This document shows, one piece after another, positions 15,389 through 25,286 of a DNA stretch of 64,000 nucleotides. Origin of the DNA: RGIG8597 sp045133795 (lineage in GTDB: Bacteria > Spirochaetota > GWE2-31-10). Location: contig JBGUUT010000126.1 of assembly GCA_045133795.1 (NCBI GenBank), positions 1-64,000 of the forward strand. The letters run 5' to 3'. How positions within the stretch are numbered: the first letter of the stretch is position 1; every line of letters starts with the position of its first letter. The position numbers and the translations under genes were made by a program. A model generated the notes under the pieces. It made no database searches. It saw only the letters and a list, made by a program, of their open reading frames with translations, and was not told the DNA's origin.

Positions 15389-17658
15389 TGAAAAGATTAG
15401 GCGGGATAATCACTGTTTTACTTGTCGTTTTTTGTACGGGAGCAGTGATTTCTTGTGCCGGTACAAAAAATGCAATAGTAAAAGACTCAAACAAAGAAAA
15501 TAACACATCAAAAAAATCAGCGGAAAATCAGGCGGAATCTTTATCAAATCCGCTTGAGGAATCTAACCAAGTCGATAATACGACCGACTCTGTGGAAAAT
15601 GACGAATTAACACAAGGTTTAAATCAGACTGAAAATGTACAACCGGAAGCTTTTTTGGAAACAGAAAGTCTTACAGCACAACTGTTTGATGTTCCGGGAG
15701 TTTTGTTTCAGGAAGAGATTGCTGAGGAAGAATCAGAAATCGAAGCTGCGATTAATCAAGAAGAAATTGCACATAGCGAAAATATTTCCGGTAACGGCGG
15801 AAGCGTACTTTTTACATTAAAAAGAGCTGAAGAAATTAAAAACGGTGAATCTGTAGAAACAGAAATTACTGAAGCTGATATTTCTAACGTAGAGCGACCG
15901 ACAATGACTGTTTTAGAAGAACGTTTGCTCGGTTATAACGGAAAGTCAGTTTTTAATAATGAAGTGGTAACAGCTGAACCTTCTGTGTCTACTTTTGAAA
16001 ATTATGAAACTGAACTTGCGGTTTTACCGGCAATTTCTGTTGAGCCGATTAAATCGGAAGCAACTATTCAGGAAAATGCGTATTTAGCACAGATTATTTC
16101 ATTACCTAAAATTGCGGAAGAGACTTTGGGCGAAATTGCAAAAGAAGAAAAATTGTCAGATGAAGAAATTGTTGCAGATATTGAAATTGCAGAAGTTTCA
16201 GATGATGAAAATATGTTGTTGTCTGAGCCTAAACCTTTAGAAATTGCGTTGGGAAATTCTGTGACTCCTTTCGGATTGCCGGGAAGTTTTCTTTCTCCGC
16301 TTGCCAATCCGGATACTGTAGTAAAAGCAATGAATGACAAAACGGAAAATGCAGAAACAGAACAAGCTGTTGAGGAAAAAGTAATTTCTGATGTTGTCGA
16401 AATGAAAGCTTCTAAGAAAGAAGAAAATCCTGTTGAAATAAAAAAAGATGTTAAAACTCAACAGTATGTTGAAATTCAACAAAAACCGATTTTATCGACA
16501 GAATCTGTTCCGGAAGTTGCATTTGCCGCAAAAAAAACGGAAGAACAGAATGTTGCTTTAAATGAGATACTTTCTGTGAATAAAATAGAAATGCCTGCTG
16601 CGGAAAATAAAGCAGTTTCTGCGAAAAAAGCTTTTCCGGAAATGAAAGTTTCGGTAGTTTATCCGCAAGTCGGAGAGCCGGAAGAACTTGAAGAAGTTGA
16701 AGATTTTGAAATGAAACCGGATTTTGTTTATCCGCAAGAAAAAATTTCAGGATTGGAAAATCAGGAAACAATTATCAGAATGCAAGGTGACGGTTGGCGA
16801 ATAGATTCAATGAATCATAATGCAATGAAGCTTTTGGAACGAAAAAATAATAGAGACGGTAATACGACTTTCAGAATAAAGAACGGTAATGCCGGGACTG
16901 AACAGATTAAATTTACTCGCTATAATGAAGATGAAAATCGTCATGAAATTCGTGTTTATTCCGTTGATATAAAACCGGTTTTATTAACTGCAGAAAATAA
17001 TAAAAAGAATGCTCCTAAAGCAAAAAAGGCAAGTAAATCAAAAGGAATCGATGATTACAGAAAAACTCTTGCAGACCATTTATTTGCGGATGAAAATTTT
17101 GCACAGGCTTCTGTATATTATAAGAAGTTGATAGACGAAAATATTGTAGACAGTGAACTTTTGTATAAGGCTGCTCATTCAATGAAAGAAGCCGGAAATA
17201 CAAAAAATGCGATGGAATATTATCAAAAGAATTTGGCAGAAGAAGGGAATCCTTTTTATGATGATGCGATTATCGAATATATTCATCTGTTGAAAGAACA
17301 AAAAGAGTTTGATAAGGCGATAAATGTTGTTTATGAACGCGGTTTATCTAAAAGTGTAAGTGAAGATTGTACTCAAAAATTGTACAGAACATTGGGTGAT
17401 TTATTTTTTAATGTCAAAAATTATACCGAAGCAATCAGAACTTACAAAACCGTATTAAGTTTGTATCCGGCAGGTAACGGTGAGGATAAAGCAATGTTCT
17501 ATTTGGCGTATGCTTTGGAATTGCAGGAAAATCCGGAATTTAAGGAAGCACAACGTTTTTATCGAGAGCTTTTGGATGTTTATCCTGAATCGCAATATGT
17601 GAATTTAAGTCGTTCCAGAATAGGTTTTATAGACCGACATTATATTAAAGTTAATTAA
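15388..17658 (+). CDS. Large acidic TPR lipoprotein
   Basis: A 756-residue protein with a GTG start preceded by GGAGAAAATA. The signal peptide ends in lipobox VISC, giving an acylated Cys at about residue 23. Residues 30-450 are very rich in Glu, Ala, Val and Ser and are probably disordered. Residues 455-530 form a compact unit (MQGDGWRIDSMNHNAMKLLE). Residues 550-750 contain tetratricopeptide-like repeats (FAQASVYYKKLI, NAMEYYQKNLAE, YTEAIRTYKTVLSLYP, EAQRFYRELLDVYPES). TPRs suggest a scaffold for envelope assembly, comparable in plan to BamD-type lipoproteins, but identity cannot be claimed. It ends at a strong terminator. Confidence 0.7.
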   Translation: MKRLGGIITVLLVVFCTGAVISCAGTKNAIVKDSNKENNTSKKSAENQAESLSNPLEESNQVDNTTDSVENDELTQGLNQTENVQPEAFLETESLTAQLFDVPGVLFQEEIAEEESEIEAAINQEEIAHSENISGNGGSVLFTLKRAEEIKNGESVETEITEADISNVERPTMTVLEERLLGYNGKSVFNNEVVTAEPSVSTFENYETELAVLPAISVEPIKSEATIQENAYLAQIISLPKIAEETLGEIAKEEKLSDEEIVADIEIAEVSDDENMLLSEPKPLEIALGNSVTPFGLPGSFLSPLANPDTVVKAMNDKTENAETEQAVEEKVISDVVEMKASKKEENPVEIKKDVKTQQYVEIQQKPILSTESVPEVAFAAKKTEEQNVALNEILSVNKIEMPAAENKAVSAKKAFPEMKVSVVYPQVGEPEELEEVEDFEMKPDFVYPQEKISGLENQETIIRMQGDGWRIDSMNHNAMKLLERKNNRDGNTTFRIKNGNAGTEQIKFTRYNEDENRHEIRVYSVDIKPVLLTAENNKKNAPKAKKASKSKGIDDYRKTLADHLFADENFAQASVYYKKLIDENIVDSELLYKAAHSMKEAGNTKNAMEYYQKNLAEEGNPFYDDAIIEYIHLLKEQKEFDKAINVVYERGLSKSVSEDCTQKLYRTLGDLFFNVKNYTEAIRTYKTVLSLYPAGNGEDKAMFYLAYALELQENPEFKEAQRFYRELLDVYPESQYVNLSRSRIGFIDRHYIKVN

Positions 17659-17672
17659 TTTTGACTGGCTGA

Positions 17673-17712
17673 GACTGCTCAGAGGTAAATTACCGAGCAG
17701 TCCGGCTTTTTT
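17673..17712 (+). terminator. Rho-independent terminator after the smc operon
   Basis: Stem GACTGCTC/GAGCAGTC with a 14-nt loop, followed by cggc and a T-run. It lies 14 bp after the TPR lipoprotein stop. Confidence 0.85.
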
Positions 17713-17766
17713 GTATATATGCAAGTTTTACGTTTTTCCTTTGGGATTAATAAAGGTGTTCTATAC

Positions 17767-17796
17767 TTGACAAAAGGTAATGTAAAATTTTAAAAG
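17767..17796 (+). promoter_or_regulatory. Candidate promoter for the lolA-rodZ-rimO run
   Basis: Perfect -35 TTGACA at 17767, an 18-nt spacer and a poor -10 TAAAAG. It is the only promoter-like pair between the preceding terminator and the lolA-like gene. Confidence 0.4.
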
Positions 17797-17890
17797 AGTG
17801 CCATTAATAAAGGTAAATAAGCTGAAGTGGAAAAATCGGATATGATTTTAGCTTCTTCTTAAAAAATAAAAAAAAGAGTGAGGTTCTGTT

Positions 17891-18613
17891 TTGAAAGCGA
17901 AACTTTTCTTTTGTTTTCTGTTGAGTTGTGTTTTTTGCCAATTAAATGCACAGGAACAATTGCTTGGAGCTAAAGATCTTTTGGCGTCCATATCGGAAAC
18001 TTATAAAACAACAATAAAAGATTATGAAGCTAAGGTTACATGGACACAAGAAAAAGATGTTCAGACCGGGAATTTATGGTTCAAAAATCCTCAAAAATTG
18101 AGAATAGATTTTACCGAACCTAAAGGTCAAGTTTTATGTACTAACGGTTATGAATTTTGGGTTTATATTGACAATATGAATGTGACTTTACATCAAGATA
18201 TTCTTGCAAAGGAAAAAGAAAAAGACGAAAACGGTAAAATCGTGGTGAAAGAGCAGAATGTTCTTTTGGAAGCTGTAGGTTTTGACAGATTTTTAAAAGA
18301 TTATGCAATAGAATATCAAGATGCGAAAACATTGCAGGAATACACGGACAAAAACGGTAATGTAAGCAGTGTTTATAAATTTAAATTAATTCGTTGGCGT
18401 TCAAGCCAAAATGGTTTTAACGTGATTTATTTAACGGTAGAGCCAAACGGATTAATTCGTAAAGTTGAAGGAATTACGGCTGCATATAAAAAGATAATCT
18501 TTGAATTGGATGATTACAAAGTTAATCCGGGGATTGCGGATTTAAAGTTTGAGTATGATCCTCCGGCACATGCAAATACAGTTAATAATTTTATATCAAA
18601 TCAAGGGGACTAA
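17891..18613 (+). CDS. lolA: LolA-like periplasmic lipoprotein carrier
   Basis: A 240-residue protein with a TTG start preceded by GAGG about 8 nt upstream. The signal peptide ends near LNAQEQ. The mature part follows the LolA/LolB-fold pattern: an N-terminal helix (LLASISETYKTTIKDYEAKV), TWTQEKDVQTGNLWFKNPQK and LRIDFTEPKGQVLCTNGYEFW. By family knowledge it carries lipoproteins across the periplasm to the outer membrane. Other LolA-fold proteins bind other lipids, so assignment to lipoprotein traffic is likely but not proved. The stop is three bases before the next ATG. Confidence 0.75.
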   Translation: MKAKLFFCFLLSCVFCQLNAQEQLLGAKDLLASISETYKTTIKDYEAKVTWTQEKDVQTGNLWFKNPQKLRIDFTEPKGQVLCTNGYEFWVYIDNMNVTLHQDILAKEKEKDENGKIVVKEQNVLLEAVGFDRFLKDYAIEYQDAKTLQEYTDKNGNVSSVYKFKLIRWRSSQNGFNVIYLTVEPNGLIRKVEGITAAYKKIIFELDDYKVNPGIADLKFEYDPPAHANTVNNFISNQGD

Positions 18614-18616
18614 TTG

Positions 18617-19771
18617 ATGGAACCATTGGGCTTATATTTAAAACAGGTCAGAGAAGGGAAAAAGCTGACTATCGATAAAGTAATTGAAGATACTTTCATT
18701 ATGAAAAAATTTATTATTGCAATAGAAGACGATGATTTTTCTTCTTTTCCGGGAGAAGCTTATCTAAAAGGTTTCTTGCGAAATTACGGAGAATATTTAG
18801 GGCTTGATCCGTCTGATTTAATTTCACGTTATGAAAGAATAAAAATGTCAGAAATGCCGTCACCTACAGAGCTTTTGATTCCTAAACCAAAAGCATTTTT
18901 CTCAAAAATGTTGCTGATTGTTTTAATTGTAATGCTTTTGGTTGCTGTAGTTGTCGGTATTGGTGCTATTGCCGTGGCTATGCGTTCGACAGTTGCAAAT
19001 ACAGCCGTAAAGACAAAAGAAGAAGTTAAAACAGAAAAAGAAAAGGCTCGTTCTGAAAAGAAAAAGAATCTTTTGGTAAAGGAAAAAAAGAAAGCTCAGG
19101 TAGAAACAACTGAAGACAGTAAGTCTAAAGTTTTTACATTTGAAGCTGAAGCTGATAATTTTACAGTTAAAAAAGATGAGAAAATAAGCTTTAAATTGGA
19201 TGATGAAAAAACATATTCTATTTGGGTGTCAGAATTAGAGCCGACTGTTATATTGAAAAGTTCGGCAGACAGACAGCAATTTCTTATAGCGAACGGTTTT
19301 ACAAATAAGTTTGATGTAAACGGCGACGGAAAAGAAGATTTGGAAATTGTGTTAAGTTTCTGGACAGATAAAAATGCTACTATCGGTTTAAAAAGAATTG
19401 CTAATTCTCTTTGGAGTGACAGCAGTATTGACAGTGAATTCTTTTTACCGGATACAATCGAGGTTATCGGTGAAAAAGCAAGCAAGTCAGAAATTTCACT
19501 AATGATTTCATTTTCTGAAATGGCATATTTGAAATATCAAATAGATAAAAATCCGGAAGTAGAAAAGACTTATAAGGTTGGTGCTGTTTTAGAATTAAAG
19601 GCAAATGAACGTGTTCTTTTGTGGATGTCGGATGCCGGAGCCGTAAATGCTGATTTTTCAGAGTATAACAAACGAGTTGTTCTCGGAGAAAAAGGTAAAG
19701 TTGACGTGAAGATTATCGGTTGGACTAAAAACAATGGTAATTACTCATTACAAATGAGTTCATTGAATTAA
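18617..19771 (+). CDS. RodZ-like helix-turn-helix membrane protein
   Basis: A 384-residue protein. Residues 1-75 are an HTH_25/RodZ-type domain (GLYLKQVREGKKLTIDKVIEDT, then GEAYLKGFLRNYGEYLGLD). A transmembrane helix lies at about 98-125 (FFSKMLLIVLIVMLLVAVVV). A Lys/Glu-rich linker and a periplasmic C-terminal region of about 210 residues follow. RodZ links MreB to the elongation machinery and sets cell shape; a role in spirochaete cell-body shape is inferred. ATG at 18617 was preferred over TTG at 18614 because GGGGAC lies at better spacing. It is immediately downstream of lolA and four bases upstream of rimO. Confidence 0.7.
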   Translation: MEPLGLYLKQVREGKKLTIDKVIEDTFIMKKFIIAIEDDDFSSFPGEAYLKGFLRNYGEYLGLDPSDLISRYERIKMSEMPSPTELLIPKPKAFFSKMLLIVLIVMLLVAVVVGIGAIAVAMRSTVANTAVKTKEEVKTEKEKARSEKKKNLLVKEKKKAQVETTEDSKSKVFTFEAEADNFTVKKDEKISFKLDDEKTYSIWVSELEPTVILKSSADRQQFLIANGFTNKFDVNGDGKEDLEIVLSFWTDKNATIGLKRIANSLWSDSSIDSEFFLPDTIEVIGEKASKSEISLMISFSEMAYLKYQIDKNPEVEKTYKVGAVLELKANERVLLWMSDAGAVNADFSEYNKRVVLGEKGKVDVKIIGWTKNNGNYSLQMSSLN

Positions 19772-19775
19772 TGGT

Positions 19776-21122
19776 ATGAAAGAAAAAACAGTTTATATTG
19801 AATCTTTAGGTTGTGCAAAAAATCAAGTCGATTCCGAAAAAATGGCTGCTCTTTTAGAGCAGCACGGTTGGAATTTAGTTGATAATTCCGAAGAAGCTGT
19901 TTGTATTATTATAAATACTTGCGGTTTTATAGAAAGTGCAAAGAAAGAAGCAATTGATGTTCTTTGTGATGCGATAAAACAAAAACAATGCGGTAAATGT
20001 CGTATCGTTGTGGCAGCAGGATGTTTTGCTCAACGATACCATGACGCGTTAAAAGAAGAATTTGGTGATGATGAAATAGATGTAATTTTCGGAATCGGAG
20101 ATATTTCGAAAATTGCAGATATTGTGGAAGACACTTTTTTAAATAAACAACCGTCAAAGCGTGTTGAGATTCCGCAAATGGCGGATGATAATCTGTTGGA
20201 TCGTAAAGTTTCCGGTTTTCCGGGGTCTGCGTACTTACGAATCAGTGACGGTTGTTCTAATCATTGTACATATTGTGCTATTCCGTTAATCAGAGGGGAG
20301 CTTCATTCCAGAAAGATGGAAGTAATTCTAAAAGAGTTGGAATTATTATTACCCGGAACATTAAAGGAATTGAATGTAATCAGTCAAGATACAACAAATT
20401 ACGGAAAGGATATTTATGGTGAAAGTAAGCTTGCAGATTTACTGGAAGCTATTGATGATAAACTTTCTGATGGTATCAGAATGCGTTTGTTGTATATGCA
20501 TCCTGATCATATTACGGACGATTTGCTTGACAGAATGACCAAACTTCGTCATTTCGTACCTTATTTTGATTTGCCGTTTCAATCCGCAAGCAAAAATATT
20601 TTACAGAAGATGGGGCGTAAAGGAGATTCACAAACTTATCTTAGTTTACTTGAACGTATTCGACAGCGTTTTCCGGATGCAGTAATTCGTTCTACATTTA
20701 TAGTCGGATTTCCGGGAGAAACAGCAGAAGATGCCGAAGAATCTTTGGAATTTATAAAACGTGCCGGAATGGAATGGGTTGGGGCGTTTGCTTATTCTCC
20801 GGAAGAAGATACGCCGGCTTATGATTTGCCGAACAGAGTAAAAAAGAATGTAGCTAAAAAACGACTTGATAAATTAATGGAAGTTTCGGAAGAAATTGCA
20901 TTACCGAGACTTGAAAGATTTGTCGGAGAAAGAGTTGAGGTTTTGATTGAAGAACGCATTGATGAAGAACTTTGTATCGGGCGTTTTTGGGGACAAGCTC
21001 CGGATGTTGACGGATTGACAGTTGTTGAAAGTGCTAATGCAGTTCCCGGAGAAATGATAGATGTCGAAATCCTAAGATTGAACGGAAAAGATTTCTACGG
21101 GATACAATCTGTAAATAATTAG
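19776..21122 (+). CDS. rimO: Ribosomal protein uS12 methylthiotransferase RimO
   Basis: A 448-residue cytoplasmic radical-SAM enzyme. The N-terminal MTTase domain has its three cluster cysteines (in LGCAKNQVD, NTCGF and AAGCF). The radical-SAM core has CSNHCTYC with Cys160, 164 and 167. A TRAM RNA-binding domain occupies about 380-448. The LGCAKNQVDSE opening and LIRGELHSR segment favour RimO over MiaB. It methylthiolates the conserved Asp of ribosomal protein S12 using two SAM and two [4Fe-4S] clusters. It has a weak ribosome site, so it is probably coupled to rodZ translation. Confidence 0.92.
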   Translation: MKEKTVYIESLGCAKNQVDSEKMAALLEQHGWNLVDNSEEAVCIIINTCGFIESAKKEAIDVLCDAIKQKQCGKCRIVVAAGCFAQRYHDALKEEFGDDEIDVIFGIGDISKIADIVEDTFLNKQPSKRVEIPQMADDNLLDRKVSGFPGSAYLRISDGCSNHCTYCAIPLIRGELHSRKMEVILKELELLLPGTLKELNVISQDTTNYGKDIYGESKLADLLEAIDDKLSDGIRMRLLYMHPDHITDDLLDRMTKLRHFVPYFDLPFQSASKNILQKMGRKGDSQTYLSLLERIRQRFPDAVIRSTFIVGFPGETAEDAEESLEFIKRAGMEWVGAFAYSPEEDTPAYDLPNRVKKNVAKKRLDKLMEVSEEIALPRLERFVGERVEVLIEERIDEELCIGRFWGQAPDVDGLTVVESANAVPGEMIDVEILRLNGKDFYGIQSVNN

Positions 21123-21150
21123 TTTTATAAAAAGTATTACCGGAGGGAAA

Positions 21151-23235
21151 ATGAACGACTTTATGATGGGGCTCAATCCACGCCAAATGGATGCGGTTTT
21201 GAGTGAATCTAAACATCTTCTTATCTTAGCCGGTGCTGGTTCCGGGAAGACTAAAACGATTACGACACGAATCGCACATCTTTTGCAAAATGAAGAAGTA
21301 CATCCCGGACAGATTTTAGCTTTAACATTTACAAATAAAGCTGCACGTGAAATGAAAGAGCGTGTTTTTTCATTTATCGGGGAACGTCCCGGTTTGCTGT
21401 TGAAAACTTTTCATTCTTTCGGTGCTACTTTTTTACGGCGTTATGCAGAATGTGTGGGGCGTAAAGATAACTTTGTAATTTATGACGACCATGATTCGAA
21501 TCACTTGCTTGATTTGACAGCGGCAAAATACGGTGTTCAAAAAAGTGATTTAAAAGTTTTGAAGAAATGGGTGAAACGTTATAAGCAAAATTTAGAAGCC
21601 GTAACGGAACAACCTGACAATCCTAATTTTCTTGAGATTTATGAAGAATATAACAAAGCTTTAATTAATTATAATGCGTTTGATTTCGAAGATTTAATTT
21701 TTCAATGTGTAAGAATTCTGGAAAATAATCAAGCAGTCGCAGATTATTATCATAATCGTTATTTGCACGTTCTTGTGGATGAATATCAAGATACAAATAT
21801 GTCGCAGGAGCGTTTTTTGTCATTACTTTGCGGAGATAAAACTTCGCTTGTAGTTGTCGGTGATGAAGACCAGTCTATTTATAGATTTCGCGGAGCTGAC
21901 GTTGAATTGATTCTTAATTTCCCGGAGAAATATCAGGACACTGAAATTGTGAGACTGGAAGAAAATTATCGTTCTACGGAAAATATTTTGAATGCAGCGA
22001 ATGCTGTTATTTCTAATAATACTTCACGATTGGGGAAAACTCTTTTTTCGGCTAAAGGAGCAGGTTCTAAAGTTCGTTTGGCAAAAAATGAGAACGAAAA
22101 TGAAGAAGGCGATTACATTGCCAACGAGATAAAATCTTGTGGTTATGATTTGAAAGAAACGGCAGTTTTGGTGCGAATAAATGCTCAAACTCGTGCGATA
22201 GAAGAAAGTTTCAGACGAGGGAAAATTCCTTATGTTGTAATCGGAAGTTTGAGTTTTTACGAACGTGAAGAAATAAAAGACGTTCTTTTGCTGTTACGCT
22301 GGTTTTCTAATACTTTTGATGCGTTGGCGTTTTCACGTTTTGTTAATAAACCTGCACGAGGAATCGGCAAGAAATCTTTGGAAACTTTTTTGGAATTTGC
22401 AGATAGCCGATACGGCGGAAATATTTATAATGCGTTGAATAATGTTGCAACTAGCGGATTAAAAGGTAAAACTCTTAAAGCGTTACAAGATTTGGCGGCG
22501 ATTTTCTTTGATTTCGAAAAGCAGTTTTCTACGGGAAGTGTGCAAGAAGTTTTTGCGGAATATTTGGAAAAACTCGGAGTTATCGAATATTATTCCAATA
22601 TCGATAAATGTGACGGAACGGACAGAGTTGATAATATAAAAGAATTTGTTAACGGCTTGGCTGATGTTGAGCCGGGGCTGGAAAATATTACTTCTTTCCT
22701 TGAAGAAAACGCTTTGATTAGTCAGAGTGATAAGATAGACGATGAGGACACAGTAAAAATAATGACTGTTCATCATGCAAAAGGTTTGGAATTTGAAAAT
22801 GTTTTTATTTCCGGCTTGGAACAAGATCTTTTTCCTCACGGTACATCGTTGATGGAATATTGCGATGATGAAGAAGAACGGCGTTTGTTTTACGTTGCGA
22901 TTACCAGAGCAAAAAAAGAGCTTTATTTGTGTTATACAAAGTCACGCTTTTTACACGGACATCGCTGCATGAATCCGCCGTCATCATTTTTGGCGGAGAT
23001 TCCGAATGAATTGTTGGAGTTGATAAAAAGTAATAAAAGTGATACTACATCTGAAAAATTTTCTGAATTTGTCGAAGGTCGTATGGTACGTCATCGTGAT
23101 TACGGCAGCGGAAGAATTTTGAAAGTTAGAAACGCCGGAAAATATTATTTGGCAAGTATAGATTTTTTTGATTATTCACAAGCAGAAGTAATTTTAAATT
23201 ATGAAGCTAAGAAAATGGAGTTTATTGATGATTAA
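21151..23235 (+). CDS. UvrD/PcrA-type superfamily 1A DNA helicase
   Basis: A 694-residue protein. The motifs in order are the Q-motif LNPRQMDAV, Walker A LAGAGSGKTKT (about 27-37), Ia LTFTNKAAREM, II VDEYQDTN, III VGDEDQSIYRFRGAD, IV EENYRS, V MTVHHAKGLEFENVFI and VI FYVAITRAKKELYL. It unwinds DNA 3' to 5' in repair and replication restart. The C-terminal 60 residues contain a short Tudor-like tail (GRMVRHRDYGSGRILKV) as in PcrA. A GGAGGGAAA ribosome site precedes the ATG. Its stop overlaps the gatC start. The UvrD, PcrA and Rep names cannot be separated by eye. Confidence 0.9.
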   Translation: MNDFMMGLNPRQMDAVLSESKHLLILAGAGSGKTKTITTRIAHLLQNEEVHPGQILALTFTNKAAREMKERVFSFIGERPGLLLKTFHSFGATFLRRYAECVGRKDNFVIYDDHDSNHLLDLTAAKYGVQKSDLKVLKKWVKRYKQNLEAVTEQPDNPNFLEIYEEYNKALINYNAFDFEDLIFQCVRILENNQAVADYYHNRYLHVLVDEYQDTNMSQERFLSLLCGDKTSLVVVGDEDQSIYRFRGADVELILNFPEKYQDTEIVRLEENYRSTENILNAANAVISNNTSRLGKTLFSAKGAGSKVRLAKNENENEEGDYIANEIKSCGYDLKETAVLVRINAQTRAIEESFRRGKIPYVVIGSLSFYEREEIKDVLLLLRWFSNTFDALAFSRFVNKPARGIGKKSLETFLEFADSRYGGNIYNALNNVATSGLKGKTLKALQDLAAIFFDFEKQFSTGSVQEVFAEYLEKLGVIEYYSNIDKCDGTDRVDNIKEFVNGLADVEPGLENITSFLEENALISQSDKIDDEDTVKIMTVHHAKGLEFENVFISGLEQDLFPHGTSLMEYCDDEEERRLFYVAITRAKKELYLCYTKSRFLHGHRCMNPPSSFLAEIPNELLELIKSNKSDTTSEKFSEFVEGRMVRHRDYGSGRILKVRNAGKYYLASIDFFDYSQAEVILNYEAKKMEFIDD

Positions 23236-23518
23236 TAAAGAAACAATTGATCGAATCTGCGATATGGCAAGACTTGAAATCAGTGAAAATGATAAGGATA
23301 AATTTGTCGGTCAGATGAATGATATTCTTGGTTATGTAGAATCAGTTGCGAAACTTGATACAAGTTCTGTCGGTGACAGGGAAAGTGTTTTTGATGAGAA
23401 AAATGTAATTGATGAAGATGAAATTGAAAATGGATTGTCTGCCAGTCAGTTAAGAAAGTATACAAAAAATTATCTTGACGGTTATTATGCTGTTCCTAAG
23501 ATTTTAAATAAAGGCTGA
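23228..23518 (+). CDS. gatC: Aspartyl/glutamyl-tRNA(Asn/Gln) amidotransferase subunit C
   Basis: A 96-residue protein. [20 protein letters not shown] at the start and the C-terminal AVPKILNKG are typical of GatC, as is the central LDTSSV. GatC stabilises the GatA-GatB heterodimer that converts mischarged Glu-tRNA(Gln) or Asp-tRNA(Asn). The start was taken at ATG 23228, which overlaps the helicase stop by eight bases, instead of an upstream ATG that would add nine atypical residues. gatA and gatB are not adjacent (folE follows), so the complex must be encoded at separate loci. Confidence 0.85.
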   Translation: MINKETIDRICDMARLEISENDKDKFVGQMNDILGYVESVAKLDTSSVGDRESVFDEKNVIDEDEIENGLSASQLRKYTKNYLDGYYAVPKILNKG

Positions 23519-23528
23519 GTTTTATATT

Positions 23529-24068
23529 ATGGAAAATTTAATTACTCAAATAATAACGCAAATCGGCGAGAATCCGGAGCGTGAAGGACTTTTGAAAACT
23601 CCTGAGCGTGCGGCTAAAGCTTTGAAATTTCTCACAAAAGGTTATGAAGAAAAGCTTGAGGATATAATTAACGGAGCTGTTTTTCAGGCAGAAGACAATG
23701 AAATGGTAGTTATTCGTGATATAGAATTTTATTCATTATGCGAACATCATATGTTACCGTTTTATGGGAAATGTCATATCGGTTATATTCCGAACAAGTC
23801 GATTTTGGGACTTTCTAAGTTTGCACGAATTACAGATCATTTTGCTCGACGCTTGCAAGTTCAGGAACGACTTACAACTCAGATTGCCGATGCTGTACAA
23901 GAAATTTTGCAACCTTTGGGAGTCGGAGTAACGATAGAGGCTTCACATCTTTGCATGATGATGCGTGGCGTGCAGAAACAAAATAGTTTTACTATTACAA
24001 ATTCATTGCGTGGCGTGTTTAAGTCTGATGTAAGAACACGAAACGAATTTTTGCGTTTGATTCGTTAA
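23529..24068 (+). CDS. folE: GTP cyclohydrolase I
   Basis: A 179-residue protein of the usual FolE core length. It has [18 protein letters not shown] at the start, [20 protein letters not shown] with the zinc ligands Cys71 and following His, the [14 protein letters not shown] helix, and [10 protein letters not shown] with the second zinc Cys. It converts GTP to 7,8-dihydroneopterin triphosphate, the entry to folate or queuosine-type pterins. It lies 10 bp after gatC and ends at a terminator, so it is last in the lolA-to-folE run. No other folate gene is in the window. Confidence 0.95.
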   Translation: MENLITQIITQIGENPEREGLLKTPERAAKALKFLTKGYEEKLEDIINGAVFQAEDNEMVVIRDIEFYSLCEHHMLPFYGKCHIGYIPNKSILGLSKFARITDHFARRLQVQERLTTQIADAVQEILQPLGVGVTIEASHLCMMMRGVQKQNSFTITNSLRGVFKSDVRTRNEFLRLIR

Positions 24069-24087
24069 TATTAGATTAAAAAATCAT

Positions 24088-24122
24088 AAGGTACCTTGTA
24101 GATAAACGAGGTACCTTTTTTT
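24088..24122. terminator. Bidirectional terminator between folE and the AEC transporter
   Basis: Stem AAGGTACCT/AGGTACCTT with a 12-nt loop, then a T-run that overlaps the convergent gene's stop codon. Confidence 0.85.
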
Positions 24123-25068
24123 ATACCAGAAGCAATGCTAAAAGCGGAATAGTAAAGATAGAAAGCATTGTAGATAAAAAAACAGATTGTGCTGCTGTCT
24201 CGCAGTTTCCGCCGTAAGCTTGAGCCAGTATAGGAGTACTTGCAGCTGCCGGCATTCCGCAGATAAGTACGATTACTCCCAAAAACATTTTATTGTCGAT
24301 AAAATTGCGCAATATTAACCATAAAATACAAGGCAGAACCAGAAGCCGCAGTCCGGACAGAATATAGAGTCGCCAATTTGTAAATGCTTTTGTCAGACTG
24401 TTTTGAGCTAAAATTGCACCGATTACGAACATTGACATCGGAATTGTTACATCACCGAGAAGTTCCATCGGTTCTTTTATTACTTGCGGTAGGTGAATAT
24501 TCATCGCAAATAAAGCAAAACCGATGATGACCGAAACGACGCCCGGATTTAATATTTGCGAGATTGAAATGTGGTAACTCTTGCCCGGTTCCGATGTACG
24601 GGAAAAAGTTTTGTCTTGCATTAAAAGAATTACACCGAGTGTGAATGTCAAAAAGTTGAACGGAAGGTTGTAAATCGCAGCGTAAAATAACGCACCTTCT
24701 CCGAATACAGATTTTACGACCGGGAACCCCATAAATGCGACGTTGGAAAAAATCGTGACAAATTGAAAAACTCCTCTTTCGCCGTTGTGCGGTTTGAGAA
24801 TAAAAGGAATTATCAACGCGATAAAAAAAGAAGCTGCATATACACTGATTGAAATAAATAATAATTGTGCACTTTCTATCAAAAGGGAAGCATTGTAATT
24901 CATTTGCATGGAAACTATGGTTAATGCGGGAAGCGTAACTTTTAAAATGATGTTATTAATTCCGCGAGTTGTTGTGTTGTCGAAGATTTTTAATCTTCGT
25001 GCAATAAAACCGGCTAATAATAACAAAAATAAAACAAGAACTTTTCCCAGTACGACTGACGGATTCAC
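24121..25068 (-). CDS. AEC family permease (auxin efflux carrier-like)
   Basis: A 315-residue integral membrane protein with about ten hydrophobic segments, arranged as two five-helix repeats around the LKPHNGERG loop. The opening (LLLAGFIARRLKIFDNTTTRGINNIILKV) and ILICGMPAAASTPILAQAYGG are typical of the AEC/BART superfamily. Family members move organic acids such as malate or malonate, or amino acids, across the inner membrane; the substrate here is unknown. The start is GTG with AGGAAAATTATC upstream. It is monocistronic and divergent from rny. Confidence 0.85.
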   Translation of the reverse strand: MNPSVVLGKVLVLFLLLLAGFIARRLKIFDNTTTRGINNIILKVTLPALTIVSMQMNYNASLLIESAQLLFISISVYAASFFIALIIPFILKPHNGERGVFQFVTIFSNVAFMGFPVVKSVFGEGALFYAAIYNLPFNFLTFTLGVILLMQDKTFSRTSEPGKSYHISISQILNPGVVSVIIGFALFAMNIHLPQVIKEPMELLGDVTIPMSMFVIGAILAQNSLTKAFTNWRLYILSGLRLLVLPCILWLILRNFIDNKMFLGVIVLICGMPAAASTPILAQAYGGNCETAAQSVFLSTMLSIFTIPLLALLLV

Positions 25069-25286
25069 GATAATTTTCCTTTATTTTTTTATGAAATTAA
25101 TAAAAGCACAATATGCTCTAAAACGCTTTCTTTGTAAATATGAAACCTTCTTTGTTTATTTGTGAATCAAAGAAATTGAATAAGATGTATAAAATTTGAA
25201 TGTAAGTAATCGTTAAGATTTGCTTGGTGTGTATAAAGGATAAAATTTGATTTGTGATTATTTTTATACATAAATGTAAATGAAAC

